Below, one piece after another: positions 38,817-49,600 of a stretch of 64,000 bases of DNA (positions are counted from its first letter, which is position 1; each line of letters begins with the position of its first letter). Below the pieces are notes generated by a model that ran no database searches, was not told the DNA's origin, and worked only from the letters and a program-made list of their open reading frames with translations. Where the stretch lies: positions 3,812,501 through 3,876,500 of the forward strand of contig JAYKKM010000193.1 of NCBI GenBank assembly GCA_035772405.1, in the 5' to 3' direction. The stretch comes from Chrysogorgia sp. JL179-B06. Lineage: Eukaryota; Cnidaria; Anthozoa; Scleralcyonacea; Chrysogorgiidae. The position numbers and the translations under genes were made by a program.

Positions 38817-39129
38817 CAGCATTTCATTCATAGTTTCCTGCGCAGACTACAGTAGCCCGAGTATCGTATCGACGTTTGATGCCCTGTTTTTATTTCTCAT
38901 TTTCGATCTGTATTTCTGCAGCTGCCTACGCATTTGTTACGTTTTTTTTACGCAGTTGCATATAAGAGATAATGGCCTAGAGTGTATATATGGTTACCAC
39001 TTAGACAGATGTATGGCCTGGTGCAGGATGAGCAGAGGGGAGCTAGATAAAACTGCAGTGGAACGTTTGATAGCTTTAATTGATGATAGATCGTATGGTG
39101 TGTCAAGACAGTCAAAAAAGAATTAAGGC

Positions 39130-42100
39130 AAGAGGAATATTAGTATGGCGTGGATCGATGTCCGTAAAGCAGATACTGGCTCAGTAGACCACCTGCAGTG
39201 GCTAAAGGAGATGTTTCCCCTGCATCGTTTTCCGAGATGGATTGGTAACGTGGTAGCAAGGCTTAGTGCATCCAAATGGAACACTATAATAACAGTAAGA
39301 ACGAAGAAGGGCGTTGAGACATCAGAGATAATTATTTTCCACAAATCAACAATTTTCAACAACTACATCAGGGAGACGCCTTGCATGTCGATCTCAGCTA
39401 GGCTATTATGCTTAAATTCTGTCGCTTGGGAACTGAAAGCAACATAGGGCCGGTACCGTTTGTCCAAAATCAATTGGTATGAAGATCACCGACCTTATAT
39501 ATATCGATAACATGAAAATTTATACGTCAACCGAAAGGAACTATAATTAATAGTAATTATTATCAGTAAAACCACTTTGTCAATTATAATGATATTAGTA
39601 ATGGATGTGTTAGTGAACAAGTGTGAATTTCCATAATTATTAATAAAAAACCATAGATAACTATGGGGAGAGCTTATTATATTAATCCAAAAAAACGCGT
39701 TTTTCATATATAAAAATCAGTTTACATTATAAATAATGTAATTAATAGTAATTATTATAAGTAAAACCACTTTGTCAATTAGAATTATAATGATATTAGT
39801 CATGGATGTGTTAGTGAACAAGTGTGAATTTCCATTTTTATTAATAAAAAACGTAGATAACTATGGGGAGAGCTTATTATATTAATCCAAAAAAATGCGT
39901 TTTTCATATATAAAAATAAGTTTACATTATAAATAATGTAATTAATAGTAATTATTACAAGTAAAACCACTTTGTCAATTATAATGATATTAGTAATGGA
40001 TGTGTTAGTGAACAAGTGTGAATTTCCATAATTATTAATAAAAAACGTAGATAACTATGGGGAGAGCTTATTATATTAATCCAAAAAAAATGCGTTTTTC
40101 ATATATAAAAATCAGTTTACATTATAAATAATGTAATTAATAGTAATTATTACAAGTAAAACCACTTTGTCAATTATAATGATATTAGTAATGGATGTGT
40201 TAGTGAACAAGTGTGAATTTCCATAATTATTAATAAAAAACGTAGATAACTATGGGGAGAGCTTATTATATTAATCCAAAAAAAATGCGTTTTTCATATA
40301 TAAAAATCAGTTTACATTATAAATAATGTAATTAATAGTAATTATTATAAGTAAAACCAGTTTGTCAATTATAATGATATTAGTAATGGATGTGTTAGTG
40401 AACAAGTGTGAATTTCCATAATTGTTAATAAAAAACGTAGATAACTATGGGGAGAGCTTATTATATTAATCCAAAAAAAATGCGTTTTTCATATATAAAA
40501 ATCAGTTTACATTATAAATAATGTAATTAATAGTAATTATTATAAGTAAAACCAGTTTGTCAATTATAATGATATTAGTAATGGATGTGTTAGTGAACAA
40601 GTGTGAATTTCCATAATTGTTAATAAAAAACGTAGATAACTATGGGGAGAGCTTATTATATTAATCCAAAAAAATGCGTTTTTCATATATAAAAATAAGT
40701 TTACATTATAAATAATGTAATTAATAGTAATTATTACAAGTAAAACCACTTTGTCAATTATAATGATATTAGTAATGGATGTGTTAGTGAACAAGTGTGA
40801 ATTTCCATAATTATTAATAAAAAACGTAGATAACTATGGGGAGAGCTTATTATATTAATCCAAAAAAAATGCGTTTTTCATATATAAAAATCAGTTTACA
40901 TTATAAATAATGTAATTAATAGTAATTATTACAAGTAAAACCACTTTGTCAATTATAATGATATTAGTAATGGATGTGTTAGTGAACAAGTGTGAATTTC
41001 CATAATTATTAATAAAAAACGTAGATAACTATGGGGAGAGCTTATTATATTAATCCAAAAAAATGCGTTTTTCATATATAAAAATCAGTTTACATTATAA
41101 ATAATGTAATTAATAGTAATTATTATAAGTAAAACCACTTTGTCAATTATAATGATATTAGTAATGGATGTGTTAGTGAACAAGTGTGAATTTCCATAAT
41201 TATTAATAAAAAACGTAGATAACTATGGGGAGAGCTTATTATATTAATCCAAAAAAATACGTTTTTCGTATATAAAAATCAGTTTAAAACCACTTTGTCA
41301 ATTATAATGATATTAGTAATGGATGTGTTAGTGAACAAGTCTGAATTTCCATAATTATTAATAAAAAAACGTAGATAACTATGGGGAGATCTTATTATAT
41401 TAATCCAAAAAAATACGTTTTTCATGTATAAAAATCAGTTTACATTATAAATAATGTAATTAATAGTAATTATTATAAGTAAAACCAGTTTGTCAATTAT
41501 AATGATATTAGTAATGGATGTGTTAGTGAACAAGTGTGAATTTCCATAATTGTTAATAAAAAACGTAGATAACTATGGGGAGAGCTTATTATATTAATCC
41601 AAAAAAAATGCGTTTTTCATAATATATAAAAATCAGTTTACATTATAAATAATGTAATTAATAGTAATTATTATAAGTAAAACCAGTTTGTCAATTATAA
41701 TGATATTAGTAATGGATGTGTTGGTGAACAAGTGTGAATTTCCATAATTGTTAATAAAAAACGTAGATAACTATGGGGAGAGCTTATTATATTAATCCAA
41801 AAAAAATGCGTTTTTCATATATAAAAATCAGTTTACATTATAAATAATGTAATTAATAGTAATTATTATAAGTAAAACCACTTTGTCAATTATAATGATA
41901 TTAGTAATGGATGTGTTAGTGAACAAGTGTGAATTTCCAAAATTGTTAATAAAAAAACGTAGATAAATTAAGAGAAGGATATTGGACTCCAGTGGAATAA
42001 GAAGAAGTGTGTGGTGGTTCATGCCAATTGGTCCATGTGAAGTAATAGAATTTTGAAAGAAGGTTCTCACTACAAATTTCTAGGAGTATTAGAGAACAAT

Positions 42101-42640
42101 TCACCAGGAAGATAACTTAATATTGGAAAGCGCGGCAAAGATGTATCAACAAAGTGTCAAAGACTCAAAGACTCTCCGTCATATGGTCAAGTTCGTTGTT
42201 TGACTACAACAAGGTACTCACATATCAGTTAATGTGGGCGTAGGTATGGCCGATTACATAATTACAAATACTTGATGGAGCTCAAAGGAAAGTTATCGTA
42301 GAGAATGAGTCCAAGCATCAACTTGGCTCCACAAAACTGATATATCTCCCCAGACGAATTGGAGGATGGGGCCTCAAGTCGATCGAGCAGGACTAGCATA
42401 AGCTGATTAAAATCAAAGCATGAAGCGGTCATAGAACTGACCAAGACCCTATACAGTGGGTTTGGTGAGAGAATTTTAAGAGAAAGCAACCAAGCTAGGA
42501 AGGCGATCGATAATCAAAGATGCTGAAAAGTATTCCGAGGAACGGTTTGAATTTAGAGTTGAGTCACCCAGACCCTGCATTCGGCACGCGGGAGATGACG
42601 AAGAGGTTGGTATTGGCGAACCAATCATGAATGAAATATC
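39130..42640 (+). pseudogene. R2/NeSL-like LINE remnant split by a satellite array
   Basis: The upstream part (39145-39540) reads MAWIDVRKADTG...VDH, RFPRWIGNVVARLSASKW and VRTKKGVETSE, then LLCLNSVAWELKAT and, in another frame, LIYIDNMKIYT. The last is the catalytic YIDD with the second Asp changed to Asn. The downstream part (41975-42640) resumes with DIGLQWNKKKCVVVHANW, HYKFLGVLENN, VIWSSSLFDYN and KVIVENESKHQLGSTKLIYLP. Both are the same strand and in family order, so they are halves of one element separated by the 195-bp array at 39535-41965. Stops and frameshifts are frequent. It differs in family from 34304-35871. Confidence 0.8.
39535..41965 (+). repeat. 195-bp satellite, about 12-13 units
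   Basis: The marker AAAACCACTTTGTCAATT (or CCAGTTTG) recurs at about 39568, 39763, 39963, 40158, 40353, 40548, 40742, 40937, 41131, 41286, 41481, 41679 and 41874, a period of 194-200 bp with one unit shortened by about 40 bp. Adjacent units are nearly identical and share variants (CCAGTTTG with TAATTGTTAAT), which points to recent homogenisation. There is no coding sequence. Confidence 0.95.
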
Positions 42641-42644
42641 ACAA

Positions 42645-43020
42645 AACTAGATTTGTCAATGTTTAGTGAAAGTTTATTAGCACAAAGCCACCGATTTACT
42701 AGCTTAAGTTCTTCATTAATTAAATATTCAAGATCCTTTAAACTCTTGTTAGCATAAAAAAGGTTTGAATCATCAGCAAATAGATGAAAATCAAACAATT
42801 TGGAACATTGATAAAAATCATTTATATATAATAGAAATAACAGTGGTCCAAGAACCGATCCTGGCGCTATGGTGCGCTACGGTGGTTTGAACATGTCTGA
42901 TCGATCCTATAACAAATTGCTTACGGTCTTTTAAATAAGAAGTAAACCAGGCCTTAGCAACCCCACGGATACCATAATTATCTAATTTTCTTAAAATAAT
43001 TGTATGATTCACAGTATCAA
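42645..43020 (-). pseudogene. LINE reverse transcriptase fragment, decayed
   Basis: The minus strand reads [30 protein letters not shown], then after frame changes [32 protein letters not shown] and LCANKLSLNIDKSSFVIFH. These are RT motifs with the catalytic FADD intact, but the frame is broken near 42865-42880. No endonuclease or 3' tail is attached. Confidence 0.8.
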
Positions 43021-43059
43021 ATGCTTTACTTATGCTTTAACTTTTCAAATGCTTTATAT

Positions 43060-44650
43060 TTTCAAATGCTTTACTGAAGAGGATGTTCTCAGTCTGCTTT
43101 CTTCGTCACCGAAAAAGTCATGCACACTGGACCCTATACCTACACCCTTCCTTATTAAATGCATTCCGACTATTCTGCCAGTGATCACTTCTATGATAAA
43201 CAATGTCTCTCCAGCAAGGACACTTCCCAAAGGTCTGGCAAGAAGCAATAGTTAAACCACGACTGAAGAAGGCGGATCTCGATACCTCTTTTGCCAACCT
43301 TCGCCCTATCAGTAACCTCGCCTTCGTCCCCAAACTCACTGAAAAAGCTGTATACAAAGACATTCACAAGCATCTCTACCCAACACTGCAATCATCATAT
43401 CGCAAAGACCACAACACAGAGCCCTCATTACTGAAAGTGTTCAACGATATCCTCCTCGATATGAACGAACAGAACGTTACATTGTTAGTGTTCTTAGACC
43501 TGAGTGCGGCGTTCTATATACCGTCAATCACAAAATCCTGTTAACCCGCCTCAGGTCTAACCTCGGCATCTCCAGCACCGCCTTGTTATGGTTCACAGAG
43601 TACCTATCAGACAGAACCCAACGTGTCTCTATTAATATGGAGGATAATCTCGAAAGTTAGACCTTATCTGTGGCCTACCACGAGGCAGTTGTTTGGGACC
43701 GCTTCTTTCTATTATTTATGCCGGTGATCTCTTTCGCATTCTTAATAAGCATTTGCCGAAAGCTCAAGCATACGCAGACGACACCAAACTGTATCTCTCC
43801 TTCAAGCCAGGCTGCATTATCACCCAAGATAAAACCATTGACGCTATGCAGAACTGCATTAGCGACATACAAAACTGGATGACTCATAGTGAATTAAAAA
43901 TGAATGACAGCAAGACGGAATTTATGATCATTGGAACACGACAACAACTCCCTAAACAATCAATCGAGCAACTGGTGGGAACTCCATTATCAAGCCTTCC
44001 TCCTCTGTAAGGAATCTTGTGACAATCTTTGACACTAATTTATCCCTAAATGAGCAGATCACTAATGTATGCAAGTCCTCGTTTAGTACTACTTATATAT
44101 ATAACCTTAGAAAGATTAGGCAGTTTTTGTCGGCTGAGTCTTGCGCCACCCTTGTTCACGCATTCATTATACCTGCCGTTTAGACTATTGCAATAGCCTA
44201 TACTATGCAATGCCCGCTTATCAGATGGCTAATTAAACTGCAACGTATACAGAATGCTGCTGCTCGATTAGTATCTTTGACAAAATCTGAAAAAATCTTT
44301 GACAAAAAGAAAAAATCTGCTTATAACCTCCGATCTAATAATGAAATTCTCCTCCTTCAACCAAACTTCGACCGACACTTGGCACTAGAAAATTCACTTA
44401 TGCTGCCTACCATCCTCTCTTAGGAATATAACGTCTATCACCACCTTCAAATAACACTTGAAAAAATATTTTTACACATGAAGGAAAACTTTTAATTAAT
44501 TGATTGTTTGTTACTACGTAGTACTACTATTTTATGAATTATGTTTCACTTTACTTTTTATTCGAACATGATCTGTAAACAGCGCATATGAACATTTTAT
44601 ACTAATCTGCGCTTTACAAATGTAATTACTATTACTATTATTATTATCTC
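43060..44650 (+). pseudogene. LINE reverse transcriptase remnant, decayed, with 3' tail
   Basis: Plus-strand frames follow in order: CTLDPIPTPFLIKC (43118-43160), QQGHFPKVWQEAIVKPRLKK and FANLRPISNLAFVPK (43210-43340), LVFLDLSAAF (43480), then LLSIIYAGDLF and AQAYADDTKLYLSF (43700-43805, catalytic YADD) and NDSKTEFMIIGTRQQ. A GCGCTTTACAAATGTAATT stretch and a TTA-type tail end it (44607-44648). Multiple stops and frameshifts. It abuts the minus-strand fragment at 43020. Confidence 0.82.
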
Positions 44651-44803
44651 AGTCCAAGATCACAAGCAATCCATCTGCCGGTGTTAATGGGGAAATATCA
44701 GAAAATAGAGATTTACAGTATATACAATATGGCGTAATTTATCAGGGATCTGTAAAATTAGGCCAGATTTTATACCTGCTCAGCACCATTAGGACAAATT
44801 TAA

Positions 44804-44860
44804 AGTGCCTATGAAACGAACATTTTTGCCCCCGTTTTTCGTTGTTAGGCATGTTTAGAG
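44804..44860 (+). mobile_element. Left end of a TTAA MITE, cut by the Gypsy insertion
   Basis: TTAA (44800-44803) followed by AGTGCCTATGAAACGAA matches the left end of the 4222-4977 element. After 57 bases the Gypsy LTR begins. Sequence past the Gypsy (49320 on) continues without a recognisable right end. Confidence 0.7.
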
Positions 44861-45009
44861 TGTAATATCACGTGACACTGACGTCATGAACAGTCGAACT
44901 CGTGGTCATTGATTTACTCTGTCTTATATCTTAAGTAGTTCAGTTCATATTAAATGTTTAAGGTCTAAATAATAAGTTCTATTCAAATACAAATACAAGA
45001 AGTATTACA
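44861..45009 (+). repeat. 5' LTR with CRE-like site
   Basis: A 149-bp LTR, short for the group, begins TGTAATATCACGTGAC. TCACGTGA contains an E-box and is followed by the palindrome TGACGTCA, a CRE/ATF-type site (44880-44887). A promoter role is inferred. Confidence 0.9.
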
Positions 45010-45030
45010 TGGTTGTCAGAACTGGGATTT
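45010..45030 (+). promoter_or_regulatory. Primer binding site
   Basis: Immediately after the LTR the sequence is TGGTTGTCAGAACTGGGA. Starting with TGG it is complementary to a tRNA 3' CCA end. The tRNA species was not identified. Confidence 0.6.
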
Positions 45031-45052
45031 TGAATAGAAAACATAAGACAAG

Positions 45053-48000
45053 ATGTGTGATCCAGCGCTAACAGGCTTCGAGCCGCCAAAAATGAATTGG
45101 AAACTGGATACAGACCTGCCAACGCGCTTCAAGAGATTTCGCCAGAGATGTAACCTGCTGTTCGATGGACCGCTAAATAAACGCACGATTGAGCAGAAAT
45201 GCAACTACTTACTTTTGTGGTCTGGAGACCACGGCATAGATCTTTACAATACATGGGAACTCAACGATGAGCAGAAGAAAGACATCAACGAATATTGGAG
45301 GCGCTTCGAAAGCCACGTTGAACCGCAAGCGAATTATATCCTAAACCGATATTATCTCCGCAGTTTACAGCAAAATGATCGAACACTCGCCGATTTCCTC
45401 ACCGAAGCCAGACTACTCATCCAGAACTGTAATTATCCAGCAGATCTACACGATCAACTCATACGAGACACCCTCGTATTCGGAACGAAATCCGAAATCG
45501 TGAGAAGGAAATGCATCACCGAAGGCAACAACCTCACATTTGCCAGAGCTCAAGAAATAGCCCGTACAGAGGAAGCCACTCGCCTTCAGCTTCAAGCAAT
45601 CAAAGATAAACCGCAAGGATCCCGTGAAGTCGACTCCATAAAAGATCACAACCAACATGGTAAGAGAAACAATTATAAATCATCTTTTCAACGACATGAT
45701 ACTGCCCGTAGGTTACCTCGAGGTGAACACAATGGAAACAATACCTTTCACAAACAGTCGACGAAACAGTGCCAAAGATGTGGCCACCCTAACCACCCAA
45801 ACTCAAAGCAATGTCCAGCAACTGGTGTAGAATGTTTCCACTGCCATAAAATTGGTCATTTTAGCAAGATGTGTAGAAGCAAGACAAATCTTAACGAAAT
45901 ACAAGGTCAAGTTCGCGAAAACAACACACTTACAAGTTCGGTGTCAGATAACACCGGAAGTGTTTTCCTCGGAACACTCGAAACCGAAAACAACCTCAAC
46001 TCGCAGCAAAATACGTCTAAAGTTAACAGCGTTAACCAGAAACAACGACGCACGAAAGTCCTGACAAGTATTCAAGTTACAACAGAGTCATATCACAAAC
46101 GCACCACAGAACTTATCTGTAAAGTTGATACTGGAGCTGAAATCAATGTCATATCCAAAAAAGATTTCGACCGAATCCTCGCTAGACCCGAATGTAAACG
46201 CCTGAAGCCAACAGAATGTAGAATCACAGCATATGGAGGCCAAGAAATAAAAAGCTTGGGCATTTGCAAGCTATACATCCACCACGACGGTGCGATCAGA
46301 GAAGCAAATTTCAACGTCACTGAAATACCTGGCCCAGCCATGCTCAGCTGTGAAACATGCGAAGACCTAGGACTAGTACAATTCAACTGCAGCCTTGAAA
46401 CAGATGAGCATGTCAAGCAACCACTCAGGGAGAAACAACTCCTGGAAGAGTTTGAAGATTGTTTCCAAGGACTTGGAACTTTCAACATGAAACCGTACCA
46501 CATTACTCTGGACCGAACTGCTGAACCAGTCATCCATGCACCACGAACAGTACCTATCCACCTTCAGGAGCTGTACGAAGCAGAAATAAACAACATGATA
46601 CAACTGGGTGTCATTGTGCCAGTGGATGAACCCACAGACTGGGTAAATAGTATCGTCTTATCTGAAACAAAGAATGAGAAAGGTGAAGTAACCAAAGTCA
46701 GAGTATGCCTAGACCCACGTGATCTTAACAAATCCATAAAGAGAGAACACTACTACACAAAGACTGTGGACGAAGTAGTGACCCAACTCCACAACGCCAA
46801 ATTCTTTACAATAATCGACACATCCAAAGGTTACTGGCATGTTCCACTAGACAAACAAAGCTCGTTGCTGACAACGTTTAATACCCCATTTGGACGGTAC
46901 CGATTCACAAGGCTCCCTTTCGGGACAGTTGTCTCCCAAGACATCTTCCAAAAGCAACTCGACACATCCTTACAAGGCCTTCAAGGTATCACTGGAATTG
47001 CTGATGACACATTCGTCCATGGTGCCACCGAAGAAGAGCACGACCGAAATTTGGTCAACCTCATGAAGAGAGCAAGAGAACAGGGGATCAAGTTTAACCA
47101 AGCCAAGTTACAGTTCAAGTGCTCGAAAGTCAGCTTCTTTGGACACACATGGACCCCAGAAGGAATACAACCTGATAACAGGAAGATATCTGCCATATTG
47201 GCTATGAAACCACCTGAAAATGCTAAAGATCTTCAGAGCTTCCTTGGTCTTGTGAACTATCTGACACGATATTCCAGCAGCTTGGCAACCATCACAGCAC
47301 CATTACGAGAGCTAACCAAAAAGGAAATTGCCTACGTTTGGGGTCCAGAACATAACCAAGCCTTCCAACGAATCAAACAAGAGATTACGTCAATGGGAAT
47401 ACTGAGATATTTCAACCCACATGCCGAGTCAACCATCCAAACCGATGCATCGCTCAAAGGACTTGGTGCCGTACTACTGCAAGGTGGACAACCAGTATGC
47501 TATGCCTCAAAAGCACTGACAGACACAGAACGTAACTATAGTAACATTGAAAGAGAGACCCTAGCTGTCGTATGGGGGTTAGAACGATTCCACTATTTCA
47601 TTTATGGCAAGCACTGCATCATAAATACCGACCATAAACCATTGGAATCCATTTTTAAGAAGAAACTAGTCAGCTGCCCACCGAGACTACAACGACTACT
47701 GCTGAGAGCACTCAAATATGATGTTACTGTCAAGTATGTAAGAGGAATCAATGTACCCATTGCTGATGCCCTATCAAGAATCAATCCTCAACAAGCACCA
47801 ACAGTTGGTGAACTACCACAACTAGAAGTCCACCAGGTAACCAACACCCTCCCAGCAACACCAGCAAGATTACAACAGATCAGAGAAGAAACATCTAAAG
47901 ATGCAACCCTTTCCCTTCCCAACGAAACCATATATCAAGGATGGCCTGAATACAGAAGTATGTGCCCACCATCCATCCAAGATTATTGGAACTTTAGAGA

Positions 48001-49090
48001 GGAACTAACCATCGAAGATGGCCTCATCTTGAAATGTGAACGCCTGGTCATACCCAAGCCATTAAGACCAGAAATCCTGACCACCATCCACCAAGGCCAC
48101 CAAGGGCAAGAAAAGTGCCTACTGAGAGCCCGAACATGTATATACTGGCCAGGAATCACCAAAGATATCATCCACCTCGTAACAAATTGCGAATCCTGTC
48201 AGAGACACCAAAACAACACGCAAAGGCAGCCGCTGCTCCAACCAGACCCACCAAGCCGACCTTGGGAGAGAGTCAGTTCAGACCTATTTGAACACAAAGG
48301 ACAACACTACCTCCTGATTGCAGACCAATATAGCAGATTCCCAATCATTCGCAAGTTAACCAGCACCTCATCACAAGCTATTATCAATCACATGAAAAGT
48401 ATTTTCGCTGAACATGGTATTCCAACGAAACTGTTCACAGACAATGGACCACAATACGACTCTGAGGTTTTCCAAGAATTCACCAGACGTTATACCATTG
48501 AGCATATCACCAGCTCACCACACTATCCACAGTCAAATGGATTTGCCGAACGAATGGTCCAGACTGTCAAACACATACTACAGAAATGTAAAGAAGAGGA
48601 TGAAGACCCATACCTTGGAATTCTGTGCTACAGAGCAACACCATTAGACCACAACCTGAAATCACCTGCAGAACTACTCACTGGTAGAAAATTCAAGACT
48701 ACCCTACCAATGGCACAAAGAGCCCTTCTAGCAGATGGCAACAGGGATGTGATGAAGAACATACAGCAAAAGCAGAAAGAAAAACAAGCCCACTACTATA
48801 ACCTCAACGCAAGATCATTCCAAGAACCACTACAACAGAAACAACCCATCCATATCCACAACAAGGCCAACCAGACATGGCAACCAGGAACCGTCATCGA
48901 AGCAACAAAAGAACCAAGATCATATCTGGTCAGATCTGATGACACTGGTGCCATCCATCGGCGAACAAGAGACCACCTTAGGCCCAGAGTAACTGGACCT
49001 ACTCGCCTACAAACAGAAGCAAACACGACAAGCAACTACACTACAAAAAGTGGACGAACTGTAAAAAATCCAAACAAACTCAACTTATAA
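45053..49090 (+). CDS. Gag-Pol polyprotein, Ty3/Gypsy retrotransposon
   Basis: An intact 1345-codon frame. Gag covers about residues 1-235, followed by two zinc knuckles (CQRC...C from 240; CFHCHKIGHFSKMC at 261-274). A protease has VDTGAE (D359). The reverse transcriptase has D589 in IIDTSKGY and GIADDTF (D651, D652), where the usual tyrosine or valine position is alanine-preceded. RNase H starts around D798 (IQTDASLKG). The integrase has an HHCC finger (H..H..C..C around 1005-1050) and a D1077, D1130, E1166 triad with 35 residues between the last two. No separate env. The IADD form and single frame suggest the K02A2.6-like group. The ATG is 43 bases after the LTR. Confidence 0.95.
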   Translation: MCDPALTGFEPPKMNWKLDTDLPTRFKRFRQRCNLLFDGPLNKRTIEQKCNYLLLWSGDHGIDLYNTWELNDEQKKDINEYWRRFESHVEPQANYILNRYYLRSLQQNDRTLADFLTEARLLIQNCNYPADLHDQLIRDTLVFGTKSEIVRRKCITEGNNLTFARAQEIARTEEATRLQLQAIKDKPQGSREVDSIKDHNQHGKRNNYKSSFQRHDTARRLPRGEHNGNNTFHKQSTKQCQRCGHPNHPNSKQCPATGVECFHCHKIGHFSKMCRSKTNLNEIQGQVRENNTLTSSVSDNTGSVFLGTLETENNLNSQQNTSKVNSVNQKQRRTKVLTSIQVTTESYHKRTTELICKVDTGAEINVISKKDFDRILARPECKRLKPTECRITAYGGQEIKSLGICKLYIHHDGAIREANFNVTEIPGPAMLSCETCEDLGLVQFNCSLETDEHVKQPLREKQLLEEFEDCFQGLGTFNMKPYHITLDRTAEPVIHAPRTVPIHLQELYEAEINNMIQLGVIVPVDEPTDWVNSIVLSETKNEKGEVTKVRVCLDPRDLNKSIKREHYYTKTVDEVVTQLHNAKFFTIIDTSKGYWHVPLDKQSSLLTTFNTPFGRYRFTRLPFGTVVSQDIFQKQLDTSLQGLQGITGIADDTFVHGATEEEHDRNLVNLMKRAREQGIKFNQAKLQFKCSKVSFFGHTWTPEGIQPDNRKISAILAMKPPENAKDLQSFLGLVNYLTRYSSSLATITAPLRELTKKEIAYVWGPEHNQAFQRIKQEITSMGILRYFNPHAESTIQTDASLKGLGAVLLQGGQPVCYASKALTDTERNYSNIERETLAVVWGLERFHYFIYGKHCIINTDHKPLESIFKKKLVSCPPRLQRLLLRALKYDVTVKYVRGINVPIADALSRINPQQAPTVGELPQLEVHQVTNTLPATPARLQQIREETSKDATLSLPNETIYQGWPEYRSMCPPSIQDYWNFREELTIEDGLILKCERLVIPKPLRPEILTTIHQGHQGQEKCLLRARTCIYWPGITKDIIHLVTNCESCQRHQNNTQRQPLLQPDPPSRPWERVSSDLFEHKGQHYLLIADQYSRFPIIRKLTSTSSQAIINHMKSIFAEHGIPTKLFTDNGPQYDSEVFQEFTRRYTIEHITSSPHYPQSNGFAERMVQTVKHILQKCKEEDEDPYLGILCYRATPLDHNLKSPAELLTGRKFKTTLPMAQRALLADGNRDVMKNIQQKQKEKQAHYYNLNARSFQEPLQQKQPIHIHNKANQTWQPGTVIEATKEPRSYLVRSDDTGAIHRRTRDHLRPRVTGPTRLQTEANTTSNYTTKSGRTVKNPNKLNL

Positions 49091-49165
49091 GTTATGTAAA
49101 ATAAAACTATATATATAATGTGGTGTCTGCGAAAGAACACTACAAAAGTAACAAACAGAAGGGGA

Positions 49166-49314
49166 TGTAATATCACGTGACACTGACGTCATGAACAGTC
49201 GAACTCGTGGTCATTGATTTACTCTGTCTTATATCTTAAGTAGTTCAGTTCATATTAAATGTTTAAGGTCTAAATAATAAGTTCTATTCAAATACAAATA
49301 CAAGAAGTATTACA
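49166..49314 (+). repeat. 3' LTR
   Basis: Identical to the 5' LTR over 149 bp, preceded by the tract AGAAGGGGA, and followed by the TAGAG duplication. Confidence 0.95.
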
Positions 49315-49319
49315 TAGAG

Positions 49320-49600
49320 GACATTTTCATTTTTGTTATTTTCTTTAAAAAATTTAAGACGTTTTTATAAGCATCAAAATCGACCAATGTACTGGTGGTT
49401 GCGAACTGAACAGCAGCGCTGCAGCGTCAGCATAAAATATGTTAGGGTAAAGTAGACGATAATGAAATTATTAACTTAAAACAAAAATATATGGATACAT
49501 TTTATAGCGTTATTCCAGAGCATTACTAACAAAAATGAAAGAAACATTCAGCACAACGATAGAAGAGTTCTTTACTTTAAAATCTCGCCTTTTTTAACGA
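49320..49600. other. No gene seen
   Basis: Sequence between the Gypsy target duplication and the next LINE. It may be the body of the MITE cut by the Gypsy, but no mirrored end was found. Confidence 0.4.

Larger units (their letters stand above)
44861..49314 (+). mobile_element. Full-length Ty3/Gypsy retrotransposon with identical LTRs
   Basis: LTRs of 149 bp (44861-45009, 49166-49314) begin TGTAATATCACGTGAC and end AGTATTACA. Base-by-base reading shows no difference between them. TAGAG is duplicated at 44856-44860 and 49315-49319. A TGG-starting primer site follows the 5' LTR at 45010, and a purine-rich tract (AGAAGGGGA) precedes the 3' LTR at 49157-49165. One uninterrupted gag-pol frame lies inside. 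Everything expected of a complete, recently inserted element is present; no env-like frame. Confidence 0.95.

Noticed and set aside
38830..39126. 121-codon plus-strand ORF as a host gene
   Set aside because: The N-terminal half is low-complexity hydrophobic sequence from AT-rich DNA, and the C-terminal half abuts LINE sequence; no domain is recognised.
39535..41965. Possible CRISPR-like array
   Set aside because: The repeats are contiguous 195-bp monomers without unique spacers, in an animal genome.
39500..42070. Several membrane-like minus-strand ORFs
   Set aside because: They are identical translations of satellite monomers rich in Ile and Asn, with no independent support.
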